From NCBI GenBank assembly GCA_900469615.1, contig UBYA01000011.1, positions 1 through 64,000 of the forward strand: 64,000 bases of DNA, written 5' to 3'. Shown piece by piece: positions 10,358-18,627 of this stretch; positions within the stretch are counted from its first letter, which is position 1, and every line of letters begins with the position of its first letter. This DNA is from Hyphomicrobiales bacterium. Its GTDB lineage: Bacteria; Pseudomonadota; Alphaproteobacteria; Rhizobiales; Rhizobiaceae. Position numbers and translations under genes: made by a program. Under the pieces are notes generated by a model. That model was given only the letters and a program-made list of their open reading frames with translations. It was not told the origin of the DNA and searched no databases.

Positions 10358-11242
10358 TCAGCCGAAGCGGGCAACGAGAAAGTCGATGGCACTGCGCAAC
10401 ATGGCGGTCGGGCGCCGATCGGGCGCGTAGACGAGATGCATCGGCGTCGGCTTGTAGGACCAATGCGGCAGCACCGGCTCCAGCCGGCCGGCATCGAGAT
10501 CGGCCGCCAGAAGCAGCTCCGGCTGCAGTACGATACCCGCTCCATGCAAGGCGGCAACGCGCAGCGCGCCACCCTGGTTCGCGGTGAACCTGCCCTTTAT
10601 AGCGACCTCGCGCGTTTCGCCCTCCGGGCCGACGAGATGCCAGCGCCCCTGCAGACGCCAGTAGGAATGGCCGAGACACATGTGATCGACCAGATCTTCC
10701 GGGGCCTGCGGCCTACCGCTGCGATCGAGATAATCCGGCGAGGCCGCGAGAACGCGTCGATAGGGCTTTAGCGGACGCGCCACGAGACTGGTATCCGTCA
10801 GGGCGCCGATATGGATGCCGAGTTCATAACCCTCGCCGATCAGATCGTGCGGATTGTTGTCAAGCGCGAGATCGACGCTGACATCGAGGTTGCGGTGCAG
10901 ATATTCGACAAGCGCAGGCACCAGACTTTGCGTCCCGAAGCTGACGGGCGCGACGAGCCGCAGGCGGCCGCGCGGAGCCGATTGCAGTTCGGAGGCCGAT
11001 TGCTCGGCGAGCTCCACCTCCGCCAGCACGGTCCTGCAGCGTTCGTAATACAGCCTGCCGACCTCCGTCAGCTGGTGACGGCGCGTGGTGCGGTGAAGCA
11101 GGCGGGCGCCGAGCCGCTGCTCGATCGTCCTGATATGTTTGGCGACCATGGCCGGCGATACCTGGCTGATGTCGGCGGCAGCGGCAAAGCTGCCGTGCTC
11201 GACCACCCTGACGAACATCGCCATGCCGGCCAGCTTGTCCAT
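10358..11242 (-). CDS. LysR family regulator
   Basis: A 294-residue regulator with an N-terminal helix-turn-helix (GSFAAAADISQVSPAMVAKHIRTIEQRLG, about residues 17-45) and then a LysR substrate-binding domain. The sequence around LLHRTTRRHQLTEVG and GRLRLVAPVSFG places it in the large CrgA/AaeR-like group. It diverges from a small tautomerase gene with 115 bp between the starts, so that gene is its probable target. The inducer cannot be predicted. Confidence 0.85.
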   Translation of the reverse strand: MDKLAGMAMFVRVVEHGSFAAAADISQVSPAMVAKHIRTIEQRLGARLLHRTTRRHQLTEVGRLYYERCRTVLAEVELAEQSASELQSAPRGRLRLVAPVSFGTQSLVPALVEYLHRNLDVSVDLALDNNPHDLIGEGYELGIHIGALTDTSLVARPLKPYRRVLAASPDYLDRSGRPQAPEDLVDHMCLGHSYWRLQGRWHLVGPEGETREVAIKGRFTANQGGALRVAALHGAGIVLQPELLLAADLDAGRLEPVLPHWSYKPTPMHLVYAPDRRPTAMLRSAIDFLVARFG

Positions 11243-11357
11243 GATTGCGTACCTATAGGTTTTGAATGAAGAAAATCAGAGCGTATTTATCACCCGCCGG
11301 TTCTGCAAGATAGTGCATGTCGCCTGACGTCAGGCAACAATCCATCAAGGAGTCACC

Positions 11358-11543
11358 ATGCCCATCCTGCACTTGGAAATGCATCCCGGCCGCACACAGG
11401 ACCAGAAGCGCGCCTTCGTCCGCGAAGCGACAAAGGCCGCCGTGGAAACACTCGCCTGCCCGCCGGAGTCTGTGGAAATCATCATCACCGAAATCTCGAA
11501 GGAGTCCTGGGCGACGGCGGGCAAACTGAAATCGGATAGCTGA
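11358..11543 (+). CDS. Tautomerase family protein (4-oxalocrotonate tautomerase type)
   Basis: A 61-residue protein beginning MPILHLEM, so the catalytic Pro becomes N-terminal after Met removal, as in 4-oxalocrotonate tautomerases. Length, the DQKRAFVREATKAAVETLACPPESVEIIITEI core and the basic C-terminal KLKSDS fit the family, which acts as a hexamer or dimer on enol/keto acids. AAGGAG lies 7 nt before the start. It is divergent from a LysR gene and has no pathway genes beside it, so the substrate is unknown. Confidence 0.85.
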   Translation: MPILHLEMHPGRTQDQKRAFVREATKAAVETLACPPESVEIIITEISKESWATAGKLKSDS

Positions 11544-11564
11544 GGCAACCCGGTTCAAGGTGTC

Positions 11565-11595
11565 GGCCTGACGGCCATGATCCGGCCGTCAGGCC
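11565..11595. repeat. 12-bp-stem hairpin sharing its outer stem with the hairpin at 28987
   Basis: GGCCTGACGGCC and GGCCGTCAGGCC form a perfect 12-bp stem with a 7-nt loop between two convergent genes. Its right arm contains the stop codon of the leftward small gene. The outer 11 bp are identical to the stem 17 kb away at 28987-29022. There is no U-tract on either side, so factor-independent termination is uncertain. Confidence 0.6.
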
Positions 11596-11855
11596 TCGCT
11601 CGGCGTCAGGCTCTGGCGCCCCCAAGCTTCGGCCCAATTCATCAGACGCACCATTTCCTGCTTGAGAGCGTGGGAGCGAATAATATCGGCGGCATGATCC
11701 GGGTTCGTGCGCGGATCATAGAATGCGGCGATTTCTTCCCCGTTGCTGCGTCTCGCCGTCTCCAGGCGGGACTTCACTTCCTCTACTTCCGCCTTCACCG
11801 CAAAGTACCGCTTCATGACCTCGATAAGATCGTGGTCGCTGGCATTGGTCTCCAT
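11589..11855 (-). CDS. Small hypothetical protein
   Basis: An 88-residue, charged, soluble protein of unknown function. It contains a predicted coiled-coil-like helix (VEEVKSRLETARRSNGEE, roughly residues 24-41) and ends in WAEAWGRQSLTPSEA. ATG 11855 has GGAG 5 nt upstream, and GTG 11861 is an alternative. It is the last gene before a strong hairpin and converges on the tautomerase. Composition resembles real protein rather than a frame shadow, and no other gene occupies this stretch. Confidence 0.6.
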   Translation of the reverse strand: METNASDHDLIEVMKRYFAVKAEVEEVKSRLETARRSNGEEIAAFYDPRTNPDHAADIIRSHALKQEMVRLMNWAEAWGRQSLTPSEA

Positions 11856-11988
11856 GCGCACTCCATCCTGCTCATTTTAGCGTTTCGCAATGAACCGATT
11901 CGGTGGCGAAATCTAGACGGCGCGATCAGGCTAGACGCCTGTCCGGCACTTCAAGCGAGGTGATGGGCCTTTCCACGATGCATCGAAA

Positions 11989-12462
11989 CTACGACCAGCT
12001 TTCCTTCACGGACTGCATTACGACATTGGTCGAAGTGCTTGCCACAAAAGGCAAACTGGAAATCTTTTCGCCCAGAACGATACGATAGCGGCGGATATCC
12101 GACGTCCGCACCTTCAGCAGATAATCGAAGCGGCCGGCGATCATGTGGCACTCCTCGATCTCCTTGATCTTCTTGACGGCGTTGTTGAAACTGCGCAAAG
12201 CTTCCTCACGCGTATCGGTCAGTTTCACCTCCGCAAAGGCGACGTGATCGAGACCGAGCTTGACCGGATTGAGCACCGCCTTGAAGCCATCGATATAGCC
12301 GGAATCGATCAATTTCTTCAGACGTGCCTGGCATGGTGTCTTGGAAAGACCGACCCGCTCGGAAAGCTCCGTGACCGACATGCGCCCGTCTTCGACCAAT
12401 GCCTCGAGGATCTTCTGGTCGAACTGGTCGATTTCACTGGATTTGATCATTTTTTCAGGCAT
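11989..12462 (-). CDS. putR: Lrp/AsnC family regulator PutR
   Basis: A 157-residue Lrp-type regulator with an N-terminal helix-turn-helix (RMSVTELSERVGLSKTPCQARLKKLIDSG, residues 27-55) and a C-terminal RAM/ligand domain (HVAFAEVKL, IEECHMIAGRFDYLLKVRT). It diverges from putA. In Agrobacterium and Rhodobacter this arrangement encodes PutR, the proline-responsive activator of putA, which takes the place of the DNA-binding domain of enterobacterial PutA. The PutA here indeed lacks that domain. An AT-rich palindrome sits 20 bp before the start. Confidence 0.88.
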   Translation of the reverse strand: MPEKMIKSSEIDQFDQKILEALVEDGRMSVTELSERVGLSKTPCQARLKKLIDSGYIDGFKAVLNPVKLGLDHVAFAEVKLTDTREEALRSFNNAVKKIKEIEECHMIAGRFDYLLKVRTSDIRRYRIVLGEKISSLPFVASTSTNVVMQSVKESWS

Positions 12463-12481
12463 TCCTATATGAAATACGGAT

Positions 12482-12496
12482 TATTGAAGTTCAATA
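12482..12496. promoter_or_regulatory. Candidate PutR-binding palindrome
   Basis: TATTGAA-G-TTCAATA, 7-bp arms around one base, lies 20 bp upstream of putR in the putR/putA control region. AT-rich dyads of about 15 bp are typical of Lrp-family sites. Confidence 0.45.
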
Positions 12497-12636
12497 TGAC
12501 TGAAAAGCCGTAATTTCAAGCCGGAACGCCTTTCTGAAATGAGGTATGTTCGCATCGAAGCAATGGGAGGGCCGCGTGAGGCGATATCGCTGACGCCCAC
12601 GAAGCCATCGGGACCCCTTGCACCTTGAGGTTTATC

Positions 12637-15600
12637 ATGACTGTCTCTGCCAAGCTCGCCACCGAAGAACCGTCTCCGGACGCTGCGCCATTTTCGCATT
12701 TCGCGCCGCCCGTCCGTGCGCAAAGCCCGCTCCGTCAGGCAATCACCGCCGCCTATAGACGTCCCGAAACCGAATGCCTGCCCATGCTGGTCGAGGCGGC
12801 CACCTTGCCGGAAACCACGCGCGAGGCTGCAAAGAAAACGGCGAAGACGCTGATCGAGGCCTTGCGCGCCAAGCACAAGGGCGATGGGGTCGAGGGACTG
12901 GTGCAGGAATACTCCCTGTCGAGCCAGGAAGGCGTCGCGCTGATGTGCCTCGCCGAAGCTTTGCTGCGCATTCCCGACACCGCGACGCGCGATGCGCTGA
13001 TCCGCGACAAGATCGCCGGCGGCGACTGGAAGTCGCATATCGGCGGCGGTCGCTCGATGTTCGTCAATGCCGCCACCTGGGGATTGGTCGTGACCGGCAA
13101 GCTGACGTCGACCGTCAACGAAAGCGGGCTGTCCGCCTCGCTGACGAGGCTGATCGCGCGATGCGGCGAACCGGTCATCCGGCGCGGCGTCGACATGGCC
13201 ATGCGCATGATGGGCGAGCAGTTCGTGACCGGGGAGACGATCGACGAGGCCCTTCGGCGCGCCCGCACGCTCGAGGCAAAAGGCTTCCGCTATTCCTACG
13301 ACATGCTCGGCGAAGCCGCCACGACGCACGCCGACGCCGAGCGCTACTATCGCGACTATGAAAATGCGATCCACGCGATCGGCAAGGCATCGGCAGGCCG
13401 CGGCATCTATGAGGGGCCGGGCATTTCCATCAAGCTTTCAGCGCTTCATCCCCGCTATTCGCGGTCGCAGACCGAAAGGGTGATGGGCGAGCTACTGCCG
13501 AAGGTAAAGGCGCTGGCCCTGCTCTCCAAGGGCTACAATATCGGCCTGAACATCGACGCGGAAGAGGCCGACCGGCTGGAACTGTCGCTTGATCTGCTGG
13601 AGGAGCTTTGCCTCGATCCCGAGCTTTCCGGCTGGGACGGCATCGGCTTCGTCGTGCAGGCCTATGGCAAGCGCTGCCCCTTCGTTCTCGACTTCATCAT
13701 CGATCTTGCCCGCCGCTCCGGGCACCGCCTGATGGTCCGCCTCGTCAAGGGCGCTTATTGGGACGCCGAGATCAAGCGCGCGCAGCTCGACGGCCTGGAA
13801 GGCTTCCCCGTCTATACCCGCAAGATCTACACCGATGTCTCCTATGTCGCTTGCGCCCGGAAGCTGCTTTCGGCGACCGATGTGGTCTTCCCGCAATTTG
13901 CCACCCACAATGCGCAGACGCTGGCCACGATCTACCAGATGGCCGGAAACGATTTTTCCGTCGGCAAATATGAATTCCAATGCCTGCACGGCATGGGCGA
14001 ACCTCTCTACGAAGAGGTCGTCGGCGCCCAAAAACTCGGCCGTCCCTGCCGTATCTATGCGCCCGTCGGCACCCACGAGACGCTGCTCGCCTATCTCGTC
14101 CGGCGCCTGTTGGAGAACGGCGCCAACTCGTCCTTCGTCAACAAGATCGCCGATCCTGCCGTGCCCGTGTCCGAGCTGATCGCCGATCCGGTCGAGCGCG
14201 TGCGCGCAATGTCCGTCGTCGGCGCGCAGCATGACAAGATCGTCCTGCCCGCCGACCTGTTCGGCAATGCAAGGCAAAATTCCGGCGGCGTCGATCTGTC
14301 GAACGAGACCGTGCTCTCCAACCTGTCCGCGCAATTGCAGGCCTCCGCCGCCAAGGATTGGAGCGCAAGGCCGCTGCTCGCGGATGGCTCCGAGCGCGGA
14401 ACGGCCCGCGCGGTCCTGAACCCCGCCGACCATGCCGACATCGTCGGCCACGTATCCGAGCTCGAACCGCAGGATACGGCCGATGTCATGCGGCTCGCGG
14501 CTGCGGCCTCGGAGCGCTGGGCAGCCGTGAGCCCGGACGAGCGCGCCGCCATGCTGGAGCGTGCCGCCGATCTCATGCAAGGCGAAATGCCCGCCCTTGT
14601 CGGCCTGACCATCCGCGAGGCCGGCAAATCGGCCGCAAATGCCGTCGGCGAAATCAGAGAGGCGATCGACTTCCTTCGCTACTACGCCACGCAGGCGCGC
14701 ACGGTGCTGAAGCCGGAAAGCGTTCCGCTCGGCCCCGTCGTCTGCATCAGCCCCTGGAATTTCCCGCTGGCGATCTTCACCGGCCAGGTTGCAGCCGCGC
14801 TGGTCGCCGGCAATCCCGTCGTCGCCAAGCCGGCCGGCAACACGCCGCTGATTGCGGCCCAGGGTGTCCGCATCCTGCATGAGGCCGGCATTCCGCGCGA
14901 GGTGCTGCAATTTGCCCCGGGCAGCGGCAGAATGGGTGCCGCCCTCGTCGGCGCGCCGGAGACCGCCGGCGTCATGTTCACCGGCTCGACGGAAGTTGCC
15001 CGCCTGATCCAGGCGCAGCTTGCCGAACGCCTGTCCAGGTTCAGCAAGCCGATCCCCCTGATCGCCGAAACCGGCGGCCAGAACGGCATGATCGTCGACT
15101 CCTCCGCCCTTGCCGAACAGGTCGTCGGCGACGTGATCGCCTCGGCCTTCGACAGCGCCGGGCAGCGCTGCTCGGCATTGCGCGTCCTTTGCCTGCAGGA
15201 AGAGGTGGCCGACCGCACCCTGACGATGCTGCGCGGCGCGCTTCGCGAGCTGTCGGTCGGAAAGACCGATCGGCTTGCCGTCGATATCGGTCCGGTGATC
15301 GACGATAACGCCAAGCGCGGCATCGATGAGCACATCGAGCGCATGCGCAAGCTCGGATGCAAGGTCGAACAGCTCGATCTTCCCGCAGCCGCCGCCAAGG
15401 GTACTTTCGTCGCTCCGACCATCATCGAACTGAAGAAGCTCGGCGACCTTACGAAAGAAGTATTCGGCCCCGTTCTCCACATCATGCGCTACAAGCGCAA
15501 GGGGCTGGACAAGCTCATCAACGAGATCAATGCCTCCGGTTATGGCCTGACGTTCGGCCTGCATACCCGGCTCGACGATACGATCGCCCACGTTACCGAG

Positions 15601-16341
15601 CGCGTGCGCGCCGGCAATCTCTACGTCAACCGCAACATCATCGGCGCGGTCGTCGGCGTGCAGCCTTTCGGCGGCCGGGGTCTTTCCGGTACCGGCCCGA
15701 AGGCAGGGGGGCCGATGTATCTGCGCCGCCTGGTCGCCTCCCCGACCGAGCCGCTGCACGACGCCTCGGTGCAAGACGATTCCGCCGCACGGCAGTTCGT
15801 CGCCTGGCTCGAAAGCAAGGGTGCTGCGGACGCGGCCAAGCAGGCGCGTGCCGTCGCCGCCCGTTCGTCTCTGGGCTTCAATGTCGAGCTCCAGGGCCCC
15901 GTCGGCGAACTGAACCTCTACGCACTGCATCCGCGCGGCAGGATCCTCCTCGTTCCGCAGACTGCGCTCGGGCTGCACGTCCAGATCGCCGCGGGGCTTG
16001 CCACCGGCAATGCCGTCGTCATCGATGCCGCGTCCGGCTTGCAGGACGAACTTCGCAACCTGCCGGCGCAGGTCGCGAACCGAATCTCCTGGACGAAGGA
16101 CTGGGCAGCGGACGGGCCATTTTCCGGAGCTCTCATCGAAGGGGATTCCGGGCGGGTTCAGCAGGCGATCAAGGCAATTTCGGCTCTTCCCGGCCCGTTG
16201 GTTCTCACCCAGGCGGCCTCGAGCGGCGAAATCGCCGCGAGTGCCGATGCCTATTGCTTGAACTGGCTTCTCGAGGAGGTGACGACATCGATCAACACCG
16301 CGGCAGCCGGCGGCAATGCCAGCCTGATGACGATCGGATAA
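12637..16341 (+). CDS. putA: Bifunctional proline dehydrogenase / glutamate-semialdehyde dehydrogenase PutA
   Basis: A 1234-residue enzyme oxidising proline to glutamate in two channelled steps. The N-terminal half is the FAD-dependent proline dehydrogenase barrel (GPGISIKLSALHPRYS, MVRLVKGAYWDAEIKRAQ, YEFQCLHGMGE). The middle is the NAD-dependent aldehyde dehydrogenase (SPWNFPLAIFTGQ, FTGSTEVARLI, AETGGQNGMIVDSS, catalytic Cys in AGQRCSALRV), followed by a C-terminal extension with a second Rossmann-like segment. The ribbon-helix-helix DNA-binding domain of E. coli PutA is absent, consistent with separate PutR. ATG 12637 is preferred over TTG 12625 because GAGG lies 6 nt upstream of it. Confidence 0.96.
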   Translation: MTVSAKLATEEPSPDAAPFSHFAPPVRAQSPLRQAITAAYRRPETECLPMLVEAATLPETTREAAKKTAKTLIEALRAKHKGDGVEGLVQEYSLSSQEGVALMCLAEALLRIPDTATRDALIRDKIAGGDWKSHIGGGRSMFVNAATWGLVVTGKLTSTVNESGLSASLTRLIARCGEPVIRRGVDMAMRMMGEQFVTGETIDEALRRARTLEAKGFRYSYDMLGEAATTHADAERYYRDYENAIHAIGKASAGRGIYEGPGISIKLSALHPRYSRSQTERVMGELLPKVKALALLSKGYNIGLNIDAEEADRLELSLDLLEELCLDPELSGWDGIGFVVQAYGKRCPFVLDFIIDLARRSGHRLMVRLVKGAYWDAEIKRAQLDGLEGFPVYTRKIYTDVSYVACARKLLSATDVVFPQFATHNAQTLATIYQMAGNDFSVGKYEFQCLHGMGEPLYEEVVGAQKLGRPCRIYAPVGTHETLLAYLVRRLLENGANSSFVNKIADPAVPVSELIADPVERVRAMSVVGAQHDKIVLPADLFGNARQNSGGVDLSNETVLSNLSAQLQASAAKDWSARPLLADGSERGTARAVLNPADHADIVGHVSELEPQDTADVMRLAAAASERWAAVSPDERAAMLERAADLMQGEMPALVGLTIREAGKSAANAVGEIREAIDFLRYYATQARTVLKPESVPLGPVVCISPWNFPLAIFTGQVAAALVAGNPVVAKPAGNTPLIAAQGVRILHEAGIPREVLQFAPGSGRMGAALVGAPETAGVMFTGSTEVARLIQAQLAERLSRFSKPIPLIAETGGQNGMIVDSSALAEQVVGDVIASAFDSAGQRCSALRVLCLQEEVADRTLTMLRGALRELSVGKTDRLAVDIGPVIDDNAKRGIDEHIERMRKLGCKVEQLDLPAAAAKGTFVAPTIIELKKLGDLTKEVFGPVLHIMRYKRKGLDKLINEINASGYGLTFGLHTRLDDTIAHVTERVRAGNLYVNRNIIGAVVGVQPFGGRGLSGTGPKAGGPMYLRRLVASPTEPLHDASVQDDSAARQFVAWLESKGAADAAKQARAVAARSSLGFNVELQGPVGELNLYALHPRGRILLVPQTALGLHVQIAAGLATGNAVVIDAASGLQDELRNLPAQVANRISWTKDWAADGPFSGALIEGDSGRVQQAIKAISALPGPLVLTQAASSGEIAASADAYCLNWLLEEVTTSINTAAAGGNASLMTIG

Positions 16342-16545
16342 CATCGGCAGCAATGCCAAACTTCCGTGGCGGCCGGACCAAAATGGTTGCGGCCGTCACT
16401 TCCTGTTCTCACATTTCACATTCGATATTTCACCTATCTATAGAATTTAATTCGATTTCTTTACTTGCTTCCATATACAGGGAGCTGAACCGCTTCTAGC
16501 GTTTCAGTGGCTTGACAAACCGATCGCCCAAGCCAATCATATGCT

Positions 16546-16652
16546 CATGAATATGTTCGGATCTTACATCGCGTCCTGCACGACGCACCGGATCGTCCCC
16601 ATCGCGGGACAGTAACCCCGGCTCGGCTTCCGCCCGGGTACGGGGCTTTTCC
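16546..16652 (+). ncRNA. Candidate structured small RNA with three stem-loops
   Basis: Downstream of putA, TTGACA (16512-16517) could start a transcript near 16546. The segment then folds into three consecutive hairpins. These are GCGTC/GACGC (16571-16586, 6-nt loop), GTCCC/GGGAC (16595-16610, 6-nt loop), and a GC-rich stem CCCCG/CGGGG with an inner helix (16616-16645) followed by CTTTT. The last looks like an intrinsic terminator. No open frame with protein character covers it. The -10 (AATCAT at 17-nt spacing) is weak. The element may alternatively be only the putA terminator region. The family is not identified. Confidence 0.5.
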
Positions 16653-16743
16653 GAAGTTCATCATTCCTCATTTTTACAATTCTCTTGCGACGGTCGGAAT
16701 CCGGCGAGAGACGCATCTGGCGAGCAAGGTCTCGGGTGGTATC

Positions 16744-17175
16744 ATGTCACATGAAATTTCCAGTCTCCCTGGGAGCAAGCCCAGAATACTCATCGGCCGG
16801 GAAGACCACGATCGGCTTACCAAGCTCGCGAGCGCGGTCGCCGAGCGCTCCCCCGATATTGCGGAGGAGCTTCTGGTTGAGCTCGACAGGGCGGAAGTGG
16901 TCGAAACCGGCGACCTCCCAGCCGGCGTCGTCCGCATGGGTTCCTCGGTGGCATATCGCTCAAACGACGGTCAGCAACGCCGGGTCGTGCTCGTTTACTC
17001 GGGGGAAGCGGATATCTCGGTCGGGAAAATCTCCATTCTGACGCCGATCGGCACGGCGCTGATCGGCCTTTCCGCCGGTCAATCGATCGACTGGACGGCG
17101 CGTGACGGGCACCGTCACCAACTGACTGTTATCAACGTTGAAAACCCGGAACCGGTAACGGGAAAGAATGGCTGA
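16744..17175 (+). CDS. rnk: Regulator of nucleoside diphosphate kinase (Rnk), GreA/GreB C-terminal family
   Basis: A 143-residue protein of the Rnk family, which shares the FKBP-like C-terminal domain of GreA/GreB and binds RNA polymerase without cleaving RNA. Residues 15-55 form the short N-terminal helical part (RILIGREDHDRLTKLASAV). The C-terminal domain includes VRMGSSVAYRSNDG, VLVYSGEADISVGKISILTPIGTALIGLSAGQSI, the family hallmark. It stands alone between the candidate small RNA and metB. In E. coli, Rnk affects NTP balance, and its role in rhizobia is not established. Confidence 0.85.
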   Translation: MSHEISSLPGSKPRILIGREDHDRLTKLASAVAERSPDIAEELLVELDRAEVVETGDLPAGVVRMGSSVAYRSNDGQQRRVVLVYSGEADISVGKISILTPIGTALIGLSAGQSIDWTARDGHRHQLTVINVENPEPVTGKNG

Positions 17176-17330
17176 CTGCGGGATCAGCGACAGGAAACCT
17201 TCAAAGCATTCTCCCGGTCGGCCCGAGTCATCGGTCGGCACATCGCGATAGACAACACCATTCCACGGCGACGCGTCGTGCTTGATCCTGTCGCGATTAT
17301 TTTGAGAATGAAAATTGCTTTTTGTTCTCG

Positions 17331-17350
17331 TTTTCGCAATTATTGCGCAA
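17331..17350. promoter_or_regulatory. Inverted repeat in the metB leader region
   Basis: CGCAAT-T-ATTGCG (17335-17347) is flanked by TTTT and CAAA, giving an imperfect longer dyad about 65-80 nt before metB. It may be an operator for a methionine regulator. I see no match to the SAM-II or SAM-I riboswitch consensus in the leader. Confidence 0.35.
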
Positions 17351-17411
17351 ACAGGTAGTCAAAAGCACCACGGCCCCGAGGTGGCAATGCTACCGGTAAC
17401 GGAACGGTGCC

Positions 17412-18569
17412 ATGTCCATACAGAGATCATTCAAGACAGTTGCGACCGCCAATGGAATTGCGACCGACAAGGCTTTCGGGGCGGTGACGCCCCCGCTCTA
17501 CCTCTCCAGCAATTTCGCGTTCGCCACATTCGAGCAAGGCCAGGACTACGAGTATTCGCGGGTTGCCAATCCAACCCGCGACATTCTTGCCGATACGCTG
17601 GCCAAGCTTGAGGATGGAGTCGGTGCGGTGGTGACTTCGTCGGGAATGTCGGCACTCCACCTGCTGCTCAGTCGCGTCGGGCCGGGTGGCCTGGTGATCG
17701 CTCCGCATGATTGCTATGGAGGCACGCATCGACTTCTGGCTGCCCTGAAAGAACGCGGTCAAATCGACGTCGAATTCGTAGATCAGGGCGATAGCGCCGC
17801 TCTCAATGCCGCCTTCGGGAAAGAGCCGCAATTGGTGCTGGTGGAAACGCCGAGCAACCCGCTGATGCGCGTCGTCGATATCAGCGCGATCGTTGAGCGG
17901 GCAAGGCAAGGGAAAGCGAAGGTCGCGGTCGACAATACGTTCCTCTCGCCCGCGCTTCAGCAACCATTGCGCCTCGGCGCCGATTATGTCGTCCACTCGA
18001 CAACGAAATACCTGAACGGCCACTCCGACGTCGTCGGCGGGGCGGTGATCGCCGCCGACCCGGCCGAAGCAGAGGCGCTCGCCGCCTGGGCGAACACCAC
18101 CGGCGTGACGGCCTCCCCCTTCGATTCCTACCTGACCTTGCGTGGCGTGCGGACGCTTTTTGCGCGGATTGAACGCCAGCAAACCTCCGCTCTCGCCATC
18201 GCCCGTTTTCTTGAGCAGCATCCAAGGATAGCGGCAGTTCACTATCCGGGCCTCCCTTCGCATCCGACGCATGATATCGCGGCACGCCAGCAGTCGGGTT
18301 GGGGTGCGATGCTCAGTTTTGAATTAAAGGATGGCCTTCACGGAGTGCGGTCCTTTGTGGCGGCGCTCGATGTTTTCACGCTGGCGGAATCGCTTGGAGG
18401 CGTCGAAAGCCTGATCGCGCACCCGACGACCATGACACATGCGGGAATGGGCCCGGAGGCGCGCAGGATTGCAGGCATCACAGACGGGTTGCTCAGAATG
18501 TCCGTTGGATTGGAAGCCGAGGAGGATTTGACCGCCGATCTCTCTCAGAGCCTCTCCGCAATAGGCTGA
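17412..18569 (+). CDS. metB: Cystathionine gamma-synthase MetB
   Basis: A 385-residue PLP enzyme of the Cys/Met family, closely similar in pattern to E. coli MetB. Matches include EYSRVANPTRDILADTLAKLE, VTSSGMSALHLL, APHDCYGGTHRLL, VDNTFLSPALQQPL and the PLP-lysine motif HSTTKYLNGHSDVVGG. Further matches are FTLAESLGGVESLIAHPTTMTHAGM and the C-terminal LLRMSVGLE. It makes cystathionine (or homocysteine directly) from acylated homoserine. Rhizobia mainly use direct sulfhydrylation (MetZ), so MetB here may be an additional route, which is an inference. Confidence 0.88.
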   Translation: MSIQRSFKTVATANGIATDKAFGAVTPPLYLSSNFAFATFEQGQDYEYSRVANPTRDILADTLAKLEDGVGAVVTSSGMSALHLLLSRVGPGGLVIAPHDCYGGTHRLLAALKERGQIDVEFVDQGDSAALNAAFGKEPQLVLVETPSNPLMRVVDISAIVERARQGKAKVAVDNTFLSPALQQPLRLGADYVVHSTTKYLNGHSDVVGGAVIAADPAEAEALAAWANTTGVTASPFDSYLTLRGVRTLFARIERQQTSALAIARFLEQHPRIAAVHYPGLPSHPTHDIAARQQSGWGAMLSFELKDGLHGVRSFVAALDVFTLAESLGGVESLIAHPTTMTHAGMGPEARRIAGITDGLLRMSVGLEAEEDLTADLSQSLSAIG

Positions 18570-18585
18570 AGAATGCGACGGACGC

Positions 18586-18607
18586 GCCCCGGCGGGAAAG
18601 CCGGGGC
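18586..18607. terminator. GC-rich hairpin between convergent genes, possible bidirectional terminator
   Basis: GCCCCGGC and GCCGGGGC form a perfect 8-bp stem with a 6-nt loop (GGGAAA) between the stops of metB and the HPP gene. No T-run follows on either strand, so termination efficiency is uncertain. Confidence 0.45.
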
Positions 18608-18627
18608 ATCACCCGGACTTTCGCCGA

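Noticed and set aside
13492..16359. 955-codon minus-strand open frame opposite putA
   Set aside because: It mirrors the codon structure of putA; its product is low-complexity and Arg/Asp/Gly-rich, as expected for a shadow of a GC-rich gene.
17360..17411. metB leader as SAM riboswitch
   Set aside because: Short pairings (GCACC with GGTGC) exist, but the conserved SAM-I and SAM-II core sequences are absent.
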